Shown: positions 26,106 through 34,428 of the stretch, in pieces
How positions within the stretch are numbered: position 1 is the first letter of the stretch
Layout of the letters: each line of letters begins with the position of its first letter
From: SG8-4 sp964598225
Lineage (GTDB): Bacteria; Planctomycetota; Phycisphaerae; Sedimentisphaerales; Anaerobacaceae
Reading direction: 5' to 3'
Assembly (NCBI GenBank): GCA_964598225.1
Contig: CAZRBG010000007.1
Span: 83,349-147,348 of the forward strand
DNA: 64,000 nt
The notes under the pieces: model-generated
Database searches by the model: none
Told to the model about the DNA's origin: nothing
What the model saw: the letters and a program-made list of their open reading frames with translations, nothing else
Program-made: the position numbers and the translations under genes

Positions 26106-26963
26106 ATGGCGGCCATGGTCAAAAAAAACGGACTTAAAACTCTCGCCTCAAGACTCGTTCCCTGGCGGTTATGGATTCAGGCATCCTTTCTTCTGGTCTG
26201 GCTGGACCCGCTGGGATTTCGTTTCCACAAGATGTGCGCTCCGGTCTTTCACTGCTATGCTTGCCCGCTGGCGACCTTTGCATGTCCGATCGGGATAATA
26301 GCCCAGTTCAGCGCGGTACATCTTCTGCCGTTGATTGCAATCGGAACACTGATTGTTTTCAGTGCATTTTTCGGCACGCTCGTGTGCGGCTGGATGTGCC
26401 CTTTCGGCTTTCTCCAGGACCTCGCCGCCAAAGTGCCCACGCCGAAGTTCGACCCGCCAAAAGCGGCGAGTTACTTGCGCTACGTCGTATTGATTGGTTT
26501 GGTCCTGCTGATTCCTTATTTTTTCGGCCAGGGGCATCCGCTGTTTATCTGCAGCGTGTGTCCGGCCGGGGCGCTGGAGGCGGCCGGGCCCAACGCGGCC
26601 GGCCAGGCTATCGCCGGCAAAGAGGTAGTCTGGCCGAATGCATTGAAGCTGACTATCCTCGGGTTGTTTCTTGTGGCGATTTTTTTCGTGAGGCGACCCT
26701 GGTGCAGAATACTCTGCCCGCTTGGGGCTATCTTCTCGCTTTTCAATCGCTTTTCGGCGTTCTTCCTTCGTTTCGATTCCGAAGAGTGCACTCGCTGTGA
26801 GCGCTGCCACAAGTTCTGCCGGTTCGGCATCGAACCGGAAAAAACTGCAAACGATCTGAGGTGCGTCCGTTGCCTGGAATGCACTAAATGCGGACCGGAA
26901 GCTCTGAGATTGGGCAGCATCTTCGAGTCAAATAAGTCGGAGCAACGATCTACCGGCGATTGA
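26106..26963 (+). CDS. 4Fe-4S membrane protein, NapH/NosR/CcoG-like
   Basis: 285 residues with about four or five transmembrane helices and cysteine motifs on the membrane face: VCGWMCPFGFLQDL, CSVCPAGALEA and CRILCPLGAIFSL, the paired CxxxCP motifs of the NapH / RnfH-like quinol-oxidising family. A C-terminal ferredoxin-like stretch follows (CTRCERCHKFCRFG, CVRCLECTKCGPEAL). Such proteins pass electrons from the quinone pool or a periplasmic partner to cytoplasmic Fe-S proteins. RBS AGGAG is before ATG 26106. It is followed 33 bp later by amrS, so it may feed electrons to that radical SAM enzyme; this is inference from order only. Confidence 0.85.
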   Translation: MAAMVKKNGLKTLASRLVPWRLWIQASFLLVWLDPLGFRFHKMCAPVFHCYACPLATFACPIGIIAQFSAVHLLPLIAIGTLIVFSAFFGTLVCGWMCPFGFLQDLAAKVPTPKFDPPKAASYLRYVVLIGLVLLIPYFFGQGHPLFICSVCPAGALEAAGPNAAGQAIAGKEVVWPNALKLTILGLFLVAIFFVRRPWCRILCPLGAIFSLFNRFSAFFLRFDSEECTRCERCHKFCRFGIEPEKTANDLRCVRCLECTKCGPEALRLGSIFESNKSEQRSTGD

Positions 26964-26996
26964 AATAGAAATGGAAAAGCTAACGCGGAGAAAGAG

Positions 26997-28034
26997 ATGA
27001 AATCGGCAAAAGGAGATTTGAAGGAAGGCGTATTGTGGGAGCCGGCCGAAGGGGGGAAAGCACAGTGCAGGCTGTGCAACTGGCGATGCCTGATAAGCGA
27101 AGGCAAGGCGGGCCGATGCGCCGTACGTCAGAACAAGGATGGAGTATTGTATTCACTCAACTACTACAAAGTCTGCTCTGCGAATCCCGACCCTATTGAG
27201 AAGAAACCTCTCTTTCATTTCCAGCCCGGCTCGCGCAGCTTTTCAATTGCCGCGATGGGCTGTAATTTTCGTTGTGAGTTCTGTCAGAACTGGCAGGTAA
27301 GCCAGGCGGCGCTCGAGGCCGGGCAAATTGACGGCCGGCCAATACCTCCCGAAAAGATTGTCGAGACCGCCGTCAGCGACGGCTGCTCCAGTATCGCGTA
27401 TACCTACACCGAGCCGACGATTTTTATGGAATTGTGCAACGATTGCGGGCGACTGGCCAAGGAGCGAGGTTTGGCAAATGTTTTTGTCAGCAACGGATTT
27501 ATGACCATCGAGGCGGTTGACTTTGCCTCCGACTGGCTAAACGGGATAAATATCGACTTGAAGGCTTTCACCGAAGATTATTACAGGCGGTTGTGCAAGG
27601 CAAGGTTGCAGCCCGTTCTGGACACGATCAAATACATTGCCAAACAGACGGATATCTGGCTCGAACTCACAACGCTGCTTATCCCGGATGAGAATGATTC
27701 CGATGACGAGTTGAAGCAGATCGCGGACTTTATCGTAAACAATGCCGGCGCCGACGTTCCCTGGCACATCAGCAGATTTCACCCGCAGTATCGATACACG
27801 GATTCGACTGCAACGTCGGTTGCCGCTTTGCAGCGAGCATTCGAGATCGGCAAGGCGGCCGGACTGCATTACGTCTACCTCGGCAACGTGCCCGGGGCGA
27901 AATCCGAGAACACGCATTGCTACAAGTGCGGCAAGACTTTGATCGAACGAGCCGGCTATGGAAAGGTCGCAAATCATATAGAGAATTCAAAATGCCCCGG
28001 CTGCGACACTGAAATCGCGGGATTCGAGCTTTAG
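26997..28034 (+). CDS. amrS: AmmeMemoRadiSam-type radical SAM protein
   Basis: 345 residues matching the AmmeMemoRadiSam system radical SAM enzyme. An N-terminal Cys cluster (CRLCNWRCLI...GRCAVR) is followed by the radical SAM motif CNFRCEFCQNW. Then come IAYTYTEPTIFMELC, LPWHISRFHPQY-like NAGADVPWHISRFHPQYR, and a C-terminal zinc-like pair (CYKCGKTLIER, CPGCDTEIAGF). The usual partners AmmeMemoRadiSam A and B are not adjacent here. The reaction is poorly characterised in bacteria. Start at ATG 26997 within AAAGAGATG. Confidence 0.9.
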   Translation: MKSAKGDLKEGVLWEPAEGGKAQCRLCNWRCLISEGKAGRCAVRQNKDGVLYSLNYYKVCSANPDPIEKKPLFHFQPGSRSFSIAAMGCNFRCEFCQNWQVSQAALEAGQIDGRPIPPEKIVETAVSDGCSSIAYTYTEPTIFMELCNDCGRLAKERGLANVFVSNGFMTIEAVDFASDWLNGINIDLKAFTEDYYRRLCKARLQPVLDTIKYIAKQTDIWLELTTLLIPDENDSDDELKQIADFIVNNAGADVPWHISRFHPQYRYTDSTATSVAALQRAFEIGKAAGLHYVYLGNVPGAKSENTHCYKCGKTLIERAGYGKVANHIENSKCPGCDTEIAGFEL

Positions 28035-28101
28035 AGACTCAGTTGTGAAACCACCAATAACTACGGCACAAGTTGATACGAATGAACACCAAGAATGAAC
28101 T

Positions 28102-29250
28102 ATGAAGATTGTTGCCGACGCAAATATTCCGTTTGTCGCTGAGTGTTTTTCCTCTATCGGTGACGTTACCGTTGTGAGCGGACGGCAAATTACCCCGGAT
28201 GTTGTCGGCGATGCGGATGTTTTGTTGGTCCGCAGCATCACTCCGGTTAGCGCCGAACTGCTGGCCGGCAGCAAAGTGCGTTTTGTGGCGACGGCAACCA
28301 TCGGCTTCGATCACATAGACGCTGAGTATTTGAAGCGGCAAGATATCGGCTTTGCGTCGGCGCCGGGCTGCAACGCCAACTCCGCCGCAGAATATGTTAT
28401 CGCCGGGTTGCTGGAAATCGGGCACAGGCTGAACGTAGAGCTTGAAGGAAAGTCGATAGGTATAGTAGGTGTCGGTAATGTCGGTAGCAAAGTTGCAAGC
28501 AAGTGCGCCGCTTTAGGGATGGAGGTCCGTCTGAACGATCCGCCGCTGCAAAGGCGGACCGGCGATGCGAAATATCGGCCGTTGGAGGAACTCTACTCGT
28601 GTGATTTCATCACCTTTCACACTCCCTTGACGTTCGAGGGGCGGGACAAAACCCATCATCTGGCGAATGAGAAGTTCTTTGAGTCGCTCAAACAAGGATG
28701 TGTATTTCTAAATGCTTCCCGCGGCGCAGTGGTTGACACAGGCGATTTGAAGGCTTCGATACGAAATGGAAGATTGAAAGCGGGCGTACTCGATGTCTGG
28801 GAAGGCGAGCCGGATATTGATATCGAGCTGCTGCAAATCGTTGATATCGGCACGCCGCATGTCGCGGGCTATTCGCTGGACGGCAAGATCACCGGCTTGA
28901 TAATGATTTACAAATCAGTATGTGAATATTTCTCGATTGAGCCGGAATTTGGCATTGACGATTTCCTTCCCCAGCCGCCGGTGCCGGAACTGGTGGTGGA
29001 TCAGGGTGCGGAAAATGAGCATCGCGCCTTGCTGGAGGCTGTGCGCAAGGTTTACAGCATCGCCAGAGACGATGCCGCACTGCGCGGCATGCTCGATATA
29101 TCCGCGGCCGACAGGGGTGCCTTCTTTGACGATCTGAGGAAAAACTATCCGATCCGCAGAGAATTTCAAAATACAACTGTATTCGTAGAAGATGAGGCCG
29201 ACAGTCTGGCGGCGAAGCTGGCTGGTATTGGCTTCGACGTAAAAATGTAG
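28102..29250 (+). CDS. pdxB: Erythronate-4-phosphate dehydrogenase
   Basis: 382 residues of the D-isomer 2-hydroxyacid dehydrogenase superfamily. It oxidises 4-phosphoerythronate in DXP-dependent pyridoxal 5'-phosphate synthesis. PdxB-specific start MKIVADANIPFV; NAD motif GKSIGIVGVGNVGSKVA; catalytic Arg in VFLNASRGAVVD, Glu in WEGEPDIDIEL and His in IGTPHVAGYSLDGK. It keeps the C-terminal PdxB dimerisation domain (FLPQPPVPELVV onward). PLP is needed by SelA, but that link is generic. Confidence 0.93.
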   Translation: MKIVADANIPFVAECFSSIGDVTVVSGRQITPDVVGDADVLLVRSITPVSAELLAGSKVRFVATATIGFDHIDAEYLKRQDIGFASAPGCNANSAAEYVIAGLLEIGHRLNVELEGKSIGIVGVGNVGSKVASKCAALGMEVRLNDPPLQRRTGDAKYRPLEELYSCDFITFHTPLTFEGRDKTHHLANEKFFESLKQGCVFLNASRGAVVDTGDLKASIRNGRLKAGVLDVWEGEPDIDIELLQIVDIGTPHVAGYSLDGKITGLIMIYKSVCEYFSIEPEFGIDDFLPQPPVPELVVDQGAENEHRALLEAVRKVYSIARDDAALRGMLDISAADRGAFFDDLRKNYPIRREFQNTTVFVEDEADSLAAKLAGIGFDVKM

Positions 29251-29300
29251 GGTGTGCTCCGCACACCGGCTCGTTATTGGTGTGCGAAACACACCCTACC
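29249..29300. repeat. Palindromic GTAG...CTAC repeat
   Basis: Inverted arms GTAGGGTGTGCTCCGCACACC and GGTGTGCGAAACACACCCTA enclose a 10-base loop. It begins at the pdxB stop codon and ends just before folP. Confidence 0.8.
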
Positions 29301-29330
29301 AAAATTTCAATATCGAACATGGAAATTGGA

Positions 29331-30173
29331 ATGATGAATGTTGTTGATTGGCCGGGAGGCAGGCTGGATTTTTCTGAAGGTTGTCTGGTGATGGGAATAT
29401 TGAACGTTACGCCGGATTCGTTCAGTGACGGCGGCGATTTTTTCGACTCCGGCAAGGCCGTTGAGCACGGCCTGAAAATGGTCGAGGAAGGTGCGGCAAT
29501 AATCGATATAGGCGGTGAATCCACGCGCCCGGGTTCGGCGGCTGTATCGGCGCAGGAGCAGATAGATAGAGTAGTTCCGGTTATAGAGGCGCTTTCCAGA
29601 CAAATAAACGTACCGATCAGCGTCGATACTTATGATCACGAAGTCGCCAAAGCCGCTCTGGATGCCGGCGCGGCGATGATAAACGACATCACTGCTTTGG
29701 GCGATCCGCGGATGGGCGAGTTAGCTGCTGAGAGACAGGCCCCGCTTGTTCTGATGCATATGCAGGGCACACCGGCGACAATGCAGGTCGAGCCGAAGTA
29801 CGAAGATGTGGTCGGTGAGGTCCGGGATTTCCTGGTCGACCGGGCAGACCGGGCGGAACGTGCGGGCGTACCAAAGGAACGGATCTTCATCGATCCGGGC
29901 ATAGGCTTCGGCAAAACTCTGGAGCAAAATCTTCTGCTCTTGAGAAATGTCGGTAGTTTTGTCGCCACTGAATACGGCGTACTTATCGGTACAAGCCGAA
30001 AGAGCTTTATCGGCAAGATCACTGGCAAAGAGAATCCCTCTGATCGCATTTACGGAACTGCTGCGACCGTCGCTCTCTGCGCTGCGGCCGGAGTCTCCAT
30101 CGTCCGCGTTCACGATGTGCGAGAGATGGTCGACGTGGCGGCGGTCTCAAACAGAATAAGTATTGAAAGATAA
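29331..30173 (+). CDS. folP: Dihydropteroate synthase
   Basis: About 280 residues. Condenses p-aminobenzoate with dihydropterin pyrophosphate in folate synthesis. Signature motifs: MGILNVTPDSFSDGG, IDIGGESTRPGS, PISVDTYDHEVAKAALDAGAAMINDI, LVLMHMQGTPATMQ, IFIDPGIGFGKT and GTSRKSFIG. The start is uncertain: ATG 29319, 29331 and 29334 are all in frame, and no ribosome-binding site is convincing. The longer frame enters the upstream palindromic repeat, so I use 29331. Confidence 0.95.
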   Translation: MMNVVDWPGGRLDFSEGCLVMGILNVTPDSFSDGGDFFDSGKAVEHGLKMVEEGAAIIDIGGESTRPGSAAVSAQEQIDRVVPVIEALSRQINVPISVDTYDHEVAKAALDAGAAMINDITALGDPRMGELAAERQAPLVLMHMQGTPATMQVEPKYEDVVGEVRDFLVDRADRAERAGVPKERIFIDPGIGFGKTLEQNLLLLRNVGSFVATEYGVLIGTSRKSFIGKITGKENPSDRIYGTAATVALCAAAGVSIVRVHDVREMVDVAAVSNRISIER

Positions 30174-30176
30174 AAA

Positions 30177-30701
30177 ATGTCGAGAATATTTAACTTGTGT
30201 CCTTCCTGTGGCTCGCGGAGTATATCTTTTGACGAGATCAAGGAATTCACCTGCCGGGATTGCTCCTTCACTTATTTCCATAACATAGCGGCAGCGGCGG
30301 GAACAATATTGGAATGTGACGGGAAAGTCGTACTGATCCGGAGAAAGCAGGAACCGGGCAAGGGAATGCTGGATTTGCCGGGCGGCTTTATAGACCCCGG
30401 TGAGACTGCCGAGGAAGGAGCCAGAAGAGAGATAAAAGAGGAGTTGAAGATCGACGTTGGGCCGCTGGAGTATCTGGGTTCATACCCGAATACCTACGAG
30501 TTCAGGAACGTCAGTTATAATAGCTGCGACTTGCTATTCTATCGCAAGATAGATGAGTTTCCGGACGAATTCGATGAGACGGAAGCCGAAGAGCTGGTTT
30601 TTATGGGGCCTTTCGAGATTGACGAAGATGAAGTCGCATTCGAATCGATCAGAATGGGGATACGGCTTTTCAAATGTCTGAAATCGTCAGGGGCAAAGTA
30701 A
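30177..30701 (+). CDS. Nudix hydrolase with N-terminal zinc ribbon
   Basis: 174 residues. A zinc ribbon (CPSCGSRS near the start, then CRDCSF) precedes a Nudix domain with the complete box GGFIDPGETAEEGARREIKEELKI (only part of it is the conserved G-x5-E-x7-REU-x-EE-x-GU pattern). Nudix enzymes hydrolyse nucleoside diphosphates linked to other groups; NudC-like members with a zinc ribbon act on NADH or related compounds. It follows folP by three bases, so it could remove dihydroneopterin triphosphate phosphates, but this is only suggested by context. Confidence 0.88.
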   Translation: MSRIFNLCPSCGSRSISFDEIKEFTCRDCSFTYFHNIAAAAGTILECDGKVVLIRRKQEPGKGMLDLPGGFIDPGETAEEGARREIKEELKIDVGPLEYLGSYPNTYEFRNVSYNSCDLLFYRKIDEFPDEFDETEAEELVFMGPFEIDEDEVAFESIRMGIRLFKCLKSSGAK

Positions 30702-30810
30702 CAGCGGCAAAGGCCGGGGTAACAGGCAAAGTCTGATATTATGCCGAAAATGTGTCAAGTTTTGACGTCATTTTCGTCGATTTTATGAAAGCTGTAATCG
30801 GGAGCGTCTG

Positions 30811-31356
30811 TTGAACGCGGATCTGGAAAACAAGCCTTCTCCGAGCGAAGTCGAAGGATTGATAGCGGCCTGCCGCGATGGGGACTGCTACGCGTATGCA
30901 TCTCTGGCCGGGGCATACTCGGGACGAGTTTTCGCTATCTGTTATGGAATTCTCAGCAGCCCAGAAGATGCGGAAGATGTTGCCCGGCAGACGCTTCTCA
31001 AAGGTTTCGTCAACATTAGACAAATTCGCCGCAATGACAGCTACGGCTCGTGGATAAGTCGGATCGCGAGGAAGCTGTCTGTCGATTTTGCTCACAGGAG
31101 AAGACGCAGACGAGATATCCACGCCGAGGCCTTGGGAGCTGATCCGCAAGGCTCACAGGACTATCTCAAGCTGAGAGAAGTTCTGGACGAACTCTCTGAG
31201 GAATACAGGGTGGCTTTGATGCTTTATTACTTTGACGGCCGCAATGCCAAGGCAGTAGCAGAAGCTCTTGAAACCAGTGAGGACGCGGCAGTAGCCCGGC
31301 TTAGTCAGGCCAGAAGACAGTTGCGCAAGCTGCTGCAGGCTAAAGGGGACGCCTGA
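30811..31356 (+). CDS. ECF RNA polymerase sigma factor
   Basis: 181 residues with sigma region 2 (YSGRVFAICYGILSSPEDAEDVAR and RRNDSYGSWISRIARKLSVDFAHRR) and region 4 (ALMLYYFDGRNAKAVAEAL, followed by the helix-turn-helix SEDAAVARLSQARRQLRKLL). It directs RNA polymerase to a stress or envelope regulon held off by the anti-sigma encoded next. TTG 30811 is the start, with GGGAG six bases upstream; no better codon exists. It overlaps the next gene as TGATG. Confidence 0.93.
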   Translation: MNADLENKPSPSEVEGLIAACRDGDCYAYASLAGAYSGRVFAICYGILSSPEDAEDVARQTLLKGFVNIRQIRRNDSYGSWISRIARKLSVDFAHRRRRRRDIHAEALGADPQGSQDYLKLREVLDELSEEYRVALMLYYFDGRNAKAVAEALETSEDAAVARLSQARRQLRKLLQAKGDA

Positions 31357-33881
31357 TGGACGAAATCTGCAAAAGGATTCGGGAGCAGATTCCGGAGCTT
31401 ATAGGCGAAGGCTTATCACCCGAAAAAGCCGTGGAATTGGAGCAGCACAGAAGCCAATGCGGCGAGTGTAACGAATACTTCCGGGCTCTTGAAGCCGACG
31501 ACAAACTGTTGTGTGACTTCGTCGAATCCATGCAGCCAAATGTGGCCCGCCTTGAAAACGTTACCATGGATGAGATCAGACGCAAAAGGTTGGCCGGAAC
31601 AATCAGCACCGCTTCGATAGGCGAAAGAATCCCCGGCAAAAGAGCAGGAAAACTTGCTGCTGTAATACTAATTATTGCGGCAATATTGATTGTCGTTAAG
31701 GTCGGGGTTTCCCCTGAAAGGCCCGTGGAAAGTGTCGCCCCATCGGATGAATCGGCAATACACAAGGCGCAACCCCTGAAGCGGAGCGGAGAAGATTTGC
31801 AAGCAGTTGTTGAAGCAGAGTCGCGAGAATTGCGGCGAATGATTGCGGCCTCGGATATTGCCGGTGTGACGGCGATGCTGAATGATGGTCAACCTCAGAG
31901 CAAGATTGCAGCGGCTAATTATCTTGCCGCGACAGGTGGTGAACAGGCAATTACTGTTTTAGCGCAGCTTGCCGCCGCATGGCAGGGTGAGCCTGCCGAA
32001 AATCCGTTTGCCGCAGCGATTGCCCGGATCATGACAAGACTCCACGAACAGCAGCAGGAGAGCAAAGCCGGCGATGATGAAAAGGAGTTGGCGGTCGAAG
32101 AAGCAACAACTGTCGGTGGCGAGCAGAATGTCGGTTGCAAGGGAATCGTGGTGGATGAGCGGGGCCGCCCGATCGGCGATGCGAGAGTCTTGTTGCATCA
32201 CAACCGCAGCAAGCGCCGAGTGGGTAATCGCGTGGTAGAAGAGACGACTTCAGCATCCGATGGATCATTTGCTTTCCGGCGGCGTATTGAATTCGACGCC
32301 GTCGAGCAATCTTCCCACACTCGGGAAGCTGACGGCAGGCTAGCACGGCATTCCGAGTACGTACTGATTGCGGCGCATAGTAACTATGCGTTCGGCTGGC
32401 GAAACATCAGAAAAGCCTCTGAGCAGGGTACGTATCGTATTGTCCTGACAAAGCCGGCATCTCGATCTCGCGGGGTAGTCGTGACCGACCAAAACGGCAA
32501 TCCTCTGGCTGGTGTAAGAATATGGCTTCACCGTGCCGGAAACAGGACAAGTCCCAATGTGATTTTCCGGGATGAATTGATTTTGCCTGCCGACGTCGGT
32601 TTTTTGGGTGATGTGACGGACAGCGCGGGACGAGCGATTATAAGGAACCTGCCTGACACATACTGTCTTTTTCGTGCTAAGCTCAAGGATTATGCCGAGA
32701 CCGTTTTTGCGCCCGCTCAAAGAATTACCCGCATAAGCATGAGTCGAGCCGCCAGCATTTCTGGCTGGGTGCTTGCGGAAAAAGATAAACCTGTCGAAGG
32801 AGCAACAATCAGTTTGAAACCTGATTGGGGCAATGAAAGTTTTTTTGCTGTATCCGATAGCGAGGGCTACTTCCATTTGGAGGACTTACCGGCGACAAAG
32901 AGCAATTCGGAAAACGCCGAGGGTTCCTACACGATAACAATCGGACATGAGCAATATGCCGCTGAGGCGGTTGATTTAGCGCTGCTGCCGGGCGAGTCAA
33001 TCGATGACCTTCTCATCAGAGCGCACAGTGACACCACCCTGGTCGAGTGCCGGGTGTTGGAATTCGGCACAGATATCCCCGTGGCCGGCGCTCGCATTCA
33101 GGGACGGAACAGGATCGGGAAATTCAGCGACTATTCGGACTCCGAGGGTGTTTTTCAAGTTCGCGTCTTGCCCGGCACAGTCTCGCTTTCGTTTCATTCG
33201 CCGCCGGACGGGGTCTATATGTTGGATGAACCAAAACCCGCCGAATCGTCACTTGATTTCGATGCAATGGGTGAGAAAATGACGGTTACTCTCAAGACAC
33301 CTCCTGTGGCAGGATTCCTGAGGAGCGTGTCCGGGATTGTGATTGGCCCGGACGGAATAGCTCAGAGCGAGGGCGAGACGTTTGTCTATGCCGGGATGGG
33401 CAAGATTATAACATCTGTTGGAAGTGGTATTGAAAAACCCGTCAGGGTCAGCCGTGACGGTCGATTCGAACTGAAGGAAGTTCCCGCCGGTCGAAGGCTT
33501 CACCTTTATGTCGCGACAAAGGACCGCTCTCTCGCCGCGGTCGATGTTTTTGAAATTCCCGATGACCCGGATTGGTCGGGGCTTCTTACAGTCAATCTGG
33601 AGGTTACGCAGAATGCTTCGACAGTCGTCAGTGACGAGCATGGTGACATCATCGCCGGCAGGAGTTTCAAAATCAATCCAATCGTAGAAGGCGAGCCAAT
33701 ATGGTCCGTAGATATCGAGGGCTGGACCGATGAAAACGGCCTCCTCGAACTGCACGGGATTGTGCCCGGCCTGGAGTATTACCTCACGGGCGTCGAGCGT
33801 GAAGTGAGCGGCGAATCCTCGATTGAGACGGTAAGTGGAATATTCAGACGGAAGATGGTCCTCGTGCCGCTCGAGCCTTAG
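31356..33881 (+). CDS. Anti-sigma factor fused to carboxypeptidase-regulatory-like (CNA-B) repeats
   Basis: 841 residues. The N-terminus (1-60) is a zinc-finger-like anti-sigma domain with HRSQCGECNEYF. A transmembrane helix follows near residues 98-116 (AAVILIIAAILIVVKVG). Outside the membrane is a helical segment (about 145-220), then at least four or five beta-sandwich repeats of the carboxypeptidase-regulatory / bacterial Ig type (GIVVDERGRPIGDARVLLHH, GVVVTDQNGNPLAGVRIWLHR, GWVLAEKDKPVEGATISL, VVSDEHGDIIAGRSFKINP). ATG 31356 overlaps the sigma stop, so the two are co-translated. The outer part likely senses a surface or polymer ligand and releases the sigma factor. Confidence 0.85.
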   Translation: MDEICKRIREQIPELIGEGLSPEKAVELEQHRSQCGECNEYFRALEADDKLLCDFVESMQPNVARLENVTMDEIRRKRLAGTISTASIGERIPGKRAGKLAAVILIIAAILIVVKVGVSPERPVESVAPSDESAIHKAQPLKRSGEDLQAVVEAESRELRRMIAASDIAGVTAMLNDGQPQSKIAAANYLAATGGEQAITVLAQLAAAWQGEPAENPFAAAIARIMTRLHEQQQESKAGDDEKELAVEEATTVGGEQNVGCKGIVVDERGRPIGDARVLLHHNRSKRRVGNRVVEETTSASDGSFAFRRRIEFDAVEQSSHTREADGRLARHSEYVLIAAHSNYAFGWRNIRKASEQGTYRIVLTKPASRSRGVVVTDQNGNPLAGVRIWLHRAGNRTSPNVIFRDELILPADVGFLGDVTDSAGRAIIRNLPDTYCLFRAKLKDYAETVFAPAQRITRISMSRAASISGWVLAEKDKPVEGATISLKPDWGNESFFAVSDSEGYFHLEDLPATKSNSENAEGSYTITIGHEQYAAEAVDLALLPGESIDDLLIRAHSDTTLVECRVLEFGTDIPVAGARIQGRNRIGKFSDYSDSEGVFQVRVLPGTVSLSFHSPPDGVYMLDEPKPAESSLDFDAMGEKMTVTLKTPPVAGFLRSVSGIVIGPDGIAQSEGETFVYAGMGKIITSVGSGIEKPVRVSRDGRFELKEVPAGRRLHLYVATKDRSLAAVDVFEIPDDPDWSGLLTVNLEVTQNASTVVSDEHGDIIAGRSFKINPIVEGEPIWSVDIEGWTDENGLLELHGIVPGLEYYLTGVEREVSGESSIETVSGIFRRKMVLVPLEP

Positions 33882-33894
33882 TAGTAGTCCGGCG

Positions 33895-33911
33895 TTCTCT
33901 GTCAGAGAACT
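33895..33911. terminator. Short hairpin after the anti-sigma gene
   Basis: A perfect 7-bp stem GTTCTCT / AGAGAAC with a 3-base loop, 14 bp after the stop. No T-run follows, so it is at best a weak terminator. Confidence 0.3.
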
Positions 33912-33964
33912 ATACAAACTCCTCTTGTTACAACTCTCCCGGCCGGATCCGCCGATGTGACACT

Positions 33965-34363
33965 CTACTCTACATCGGCTTTCCCGTAGCTATCCTTGTT
34001 ATTGTCGTTATCATCGGGCTGCTCTGCGCCGTCGTCCGGTTCTTCTTCGGGTTGACTTGCCGGTTTCTCAGCAGTGTGACCTTCTTGCTGCTCCCAATCC
34101 TCAACAGTGCTGCCGAGGTGATCGTTCCGTGTGCCTGCGGATGTGATCCCGGCCCAATTGTCCCCGGTGTCCCTCTGTGTGTCCCCGCGACTTGTTTGGT
34201 GTTGGGCGTTATCGCTCTTTGTCGCGATCTCGCAAGTAACCTGGGCGGGCATCTTGACGTTGCTGCACGCGGAGTTGTCCGCCCATCGAGCCGTTATGGC
34301 AACCGCTGCGAATACCACTATCAGCAATGCCAGTGCCGCCCATTTCAAAACAGAGTCTTTCAT
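33965..34363 (-). CDS. Small acidic membrane-anchored protein
   Basis: 132 residues from ATG 34363 (AGAGGAAA eight bases upstream; the frame extends to a GTG at 34381). One transmembrane helix (LKWAALALLIVVFAAVAI) followed by a very acidic, Pro/Glu/Asp/Asn-rich disordered tail. No family recognised. It lies 66 bp downstream of the PilX-like gene on the same strand, suggesting a role with it. Confidence 0.6.
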   Translation of the reverse strand: MKDSVLKWAALALLIVVFAAVAITARWADNSACSNVKMPAQVTCEIATKSDNAQHQTSRGDTQRDTGDNWAGITSAGTRNDHLGSTVEDWEQQEGHTAEKPASQPEEEPDDGAEQPDDNDNNKDSYGKADVE

Positions 34364-34428
34364 TTCAGTTTTCCTCTTCACATAAAGGCAACCGTCCGCC
34401 GGGCTTGCTGATCCTCGCGAGATTCATG

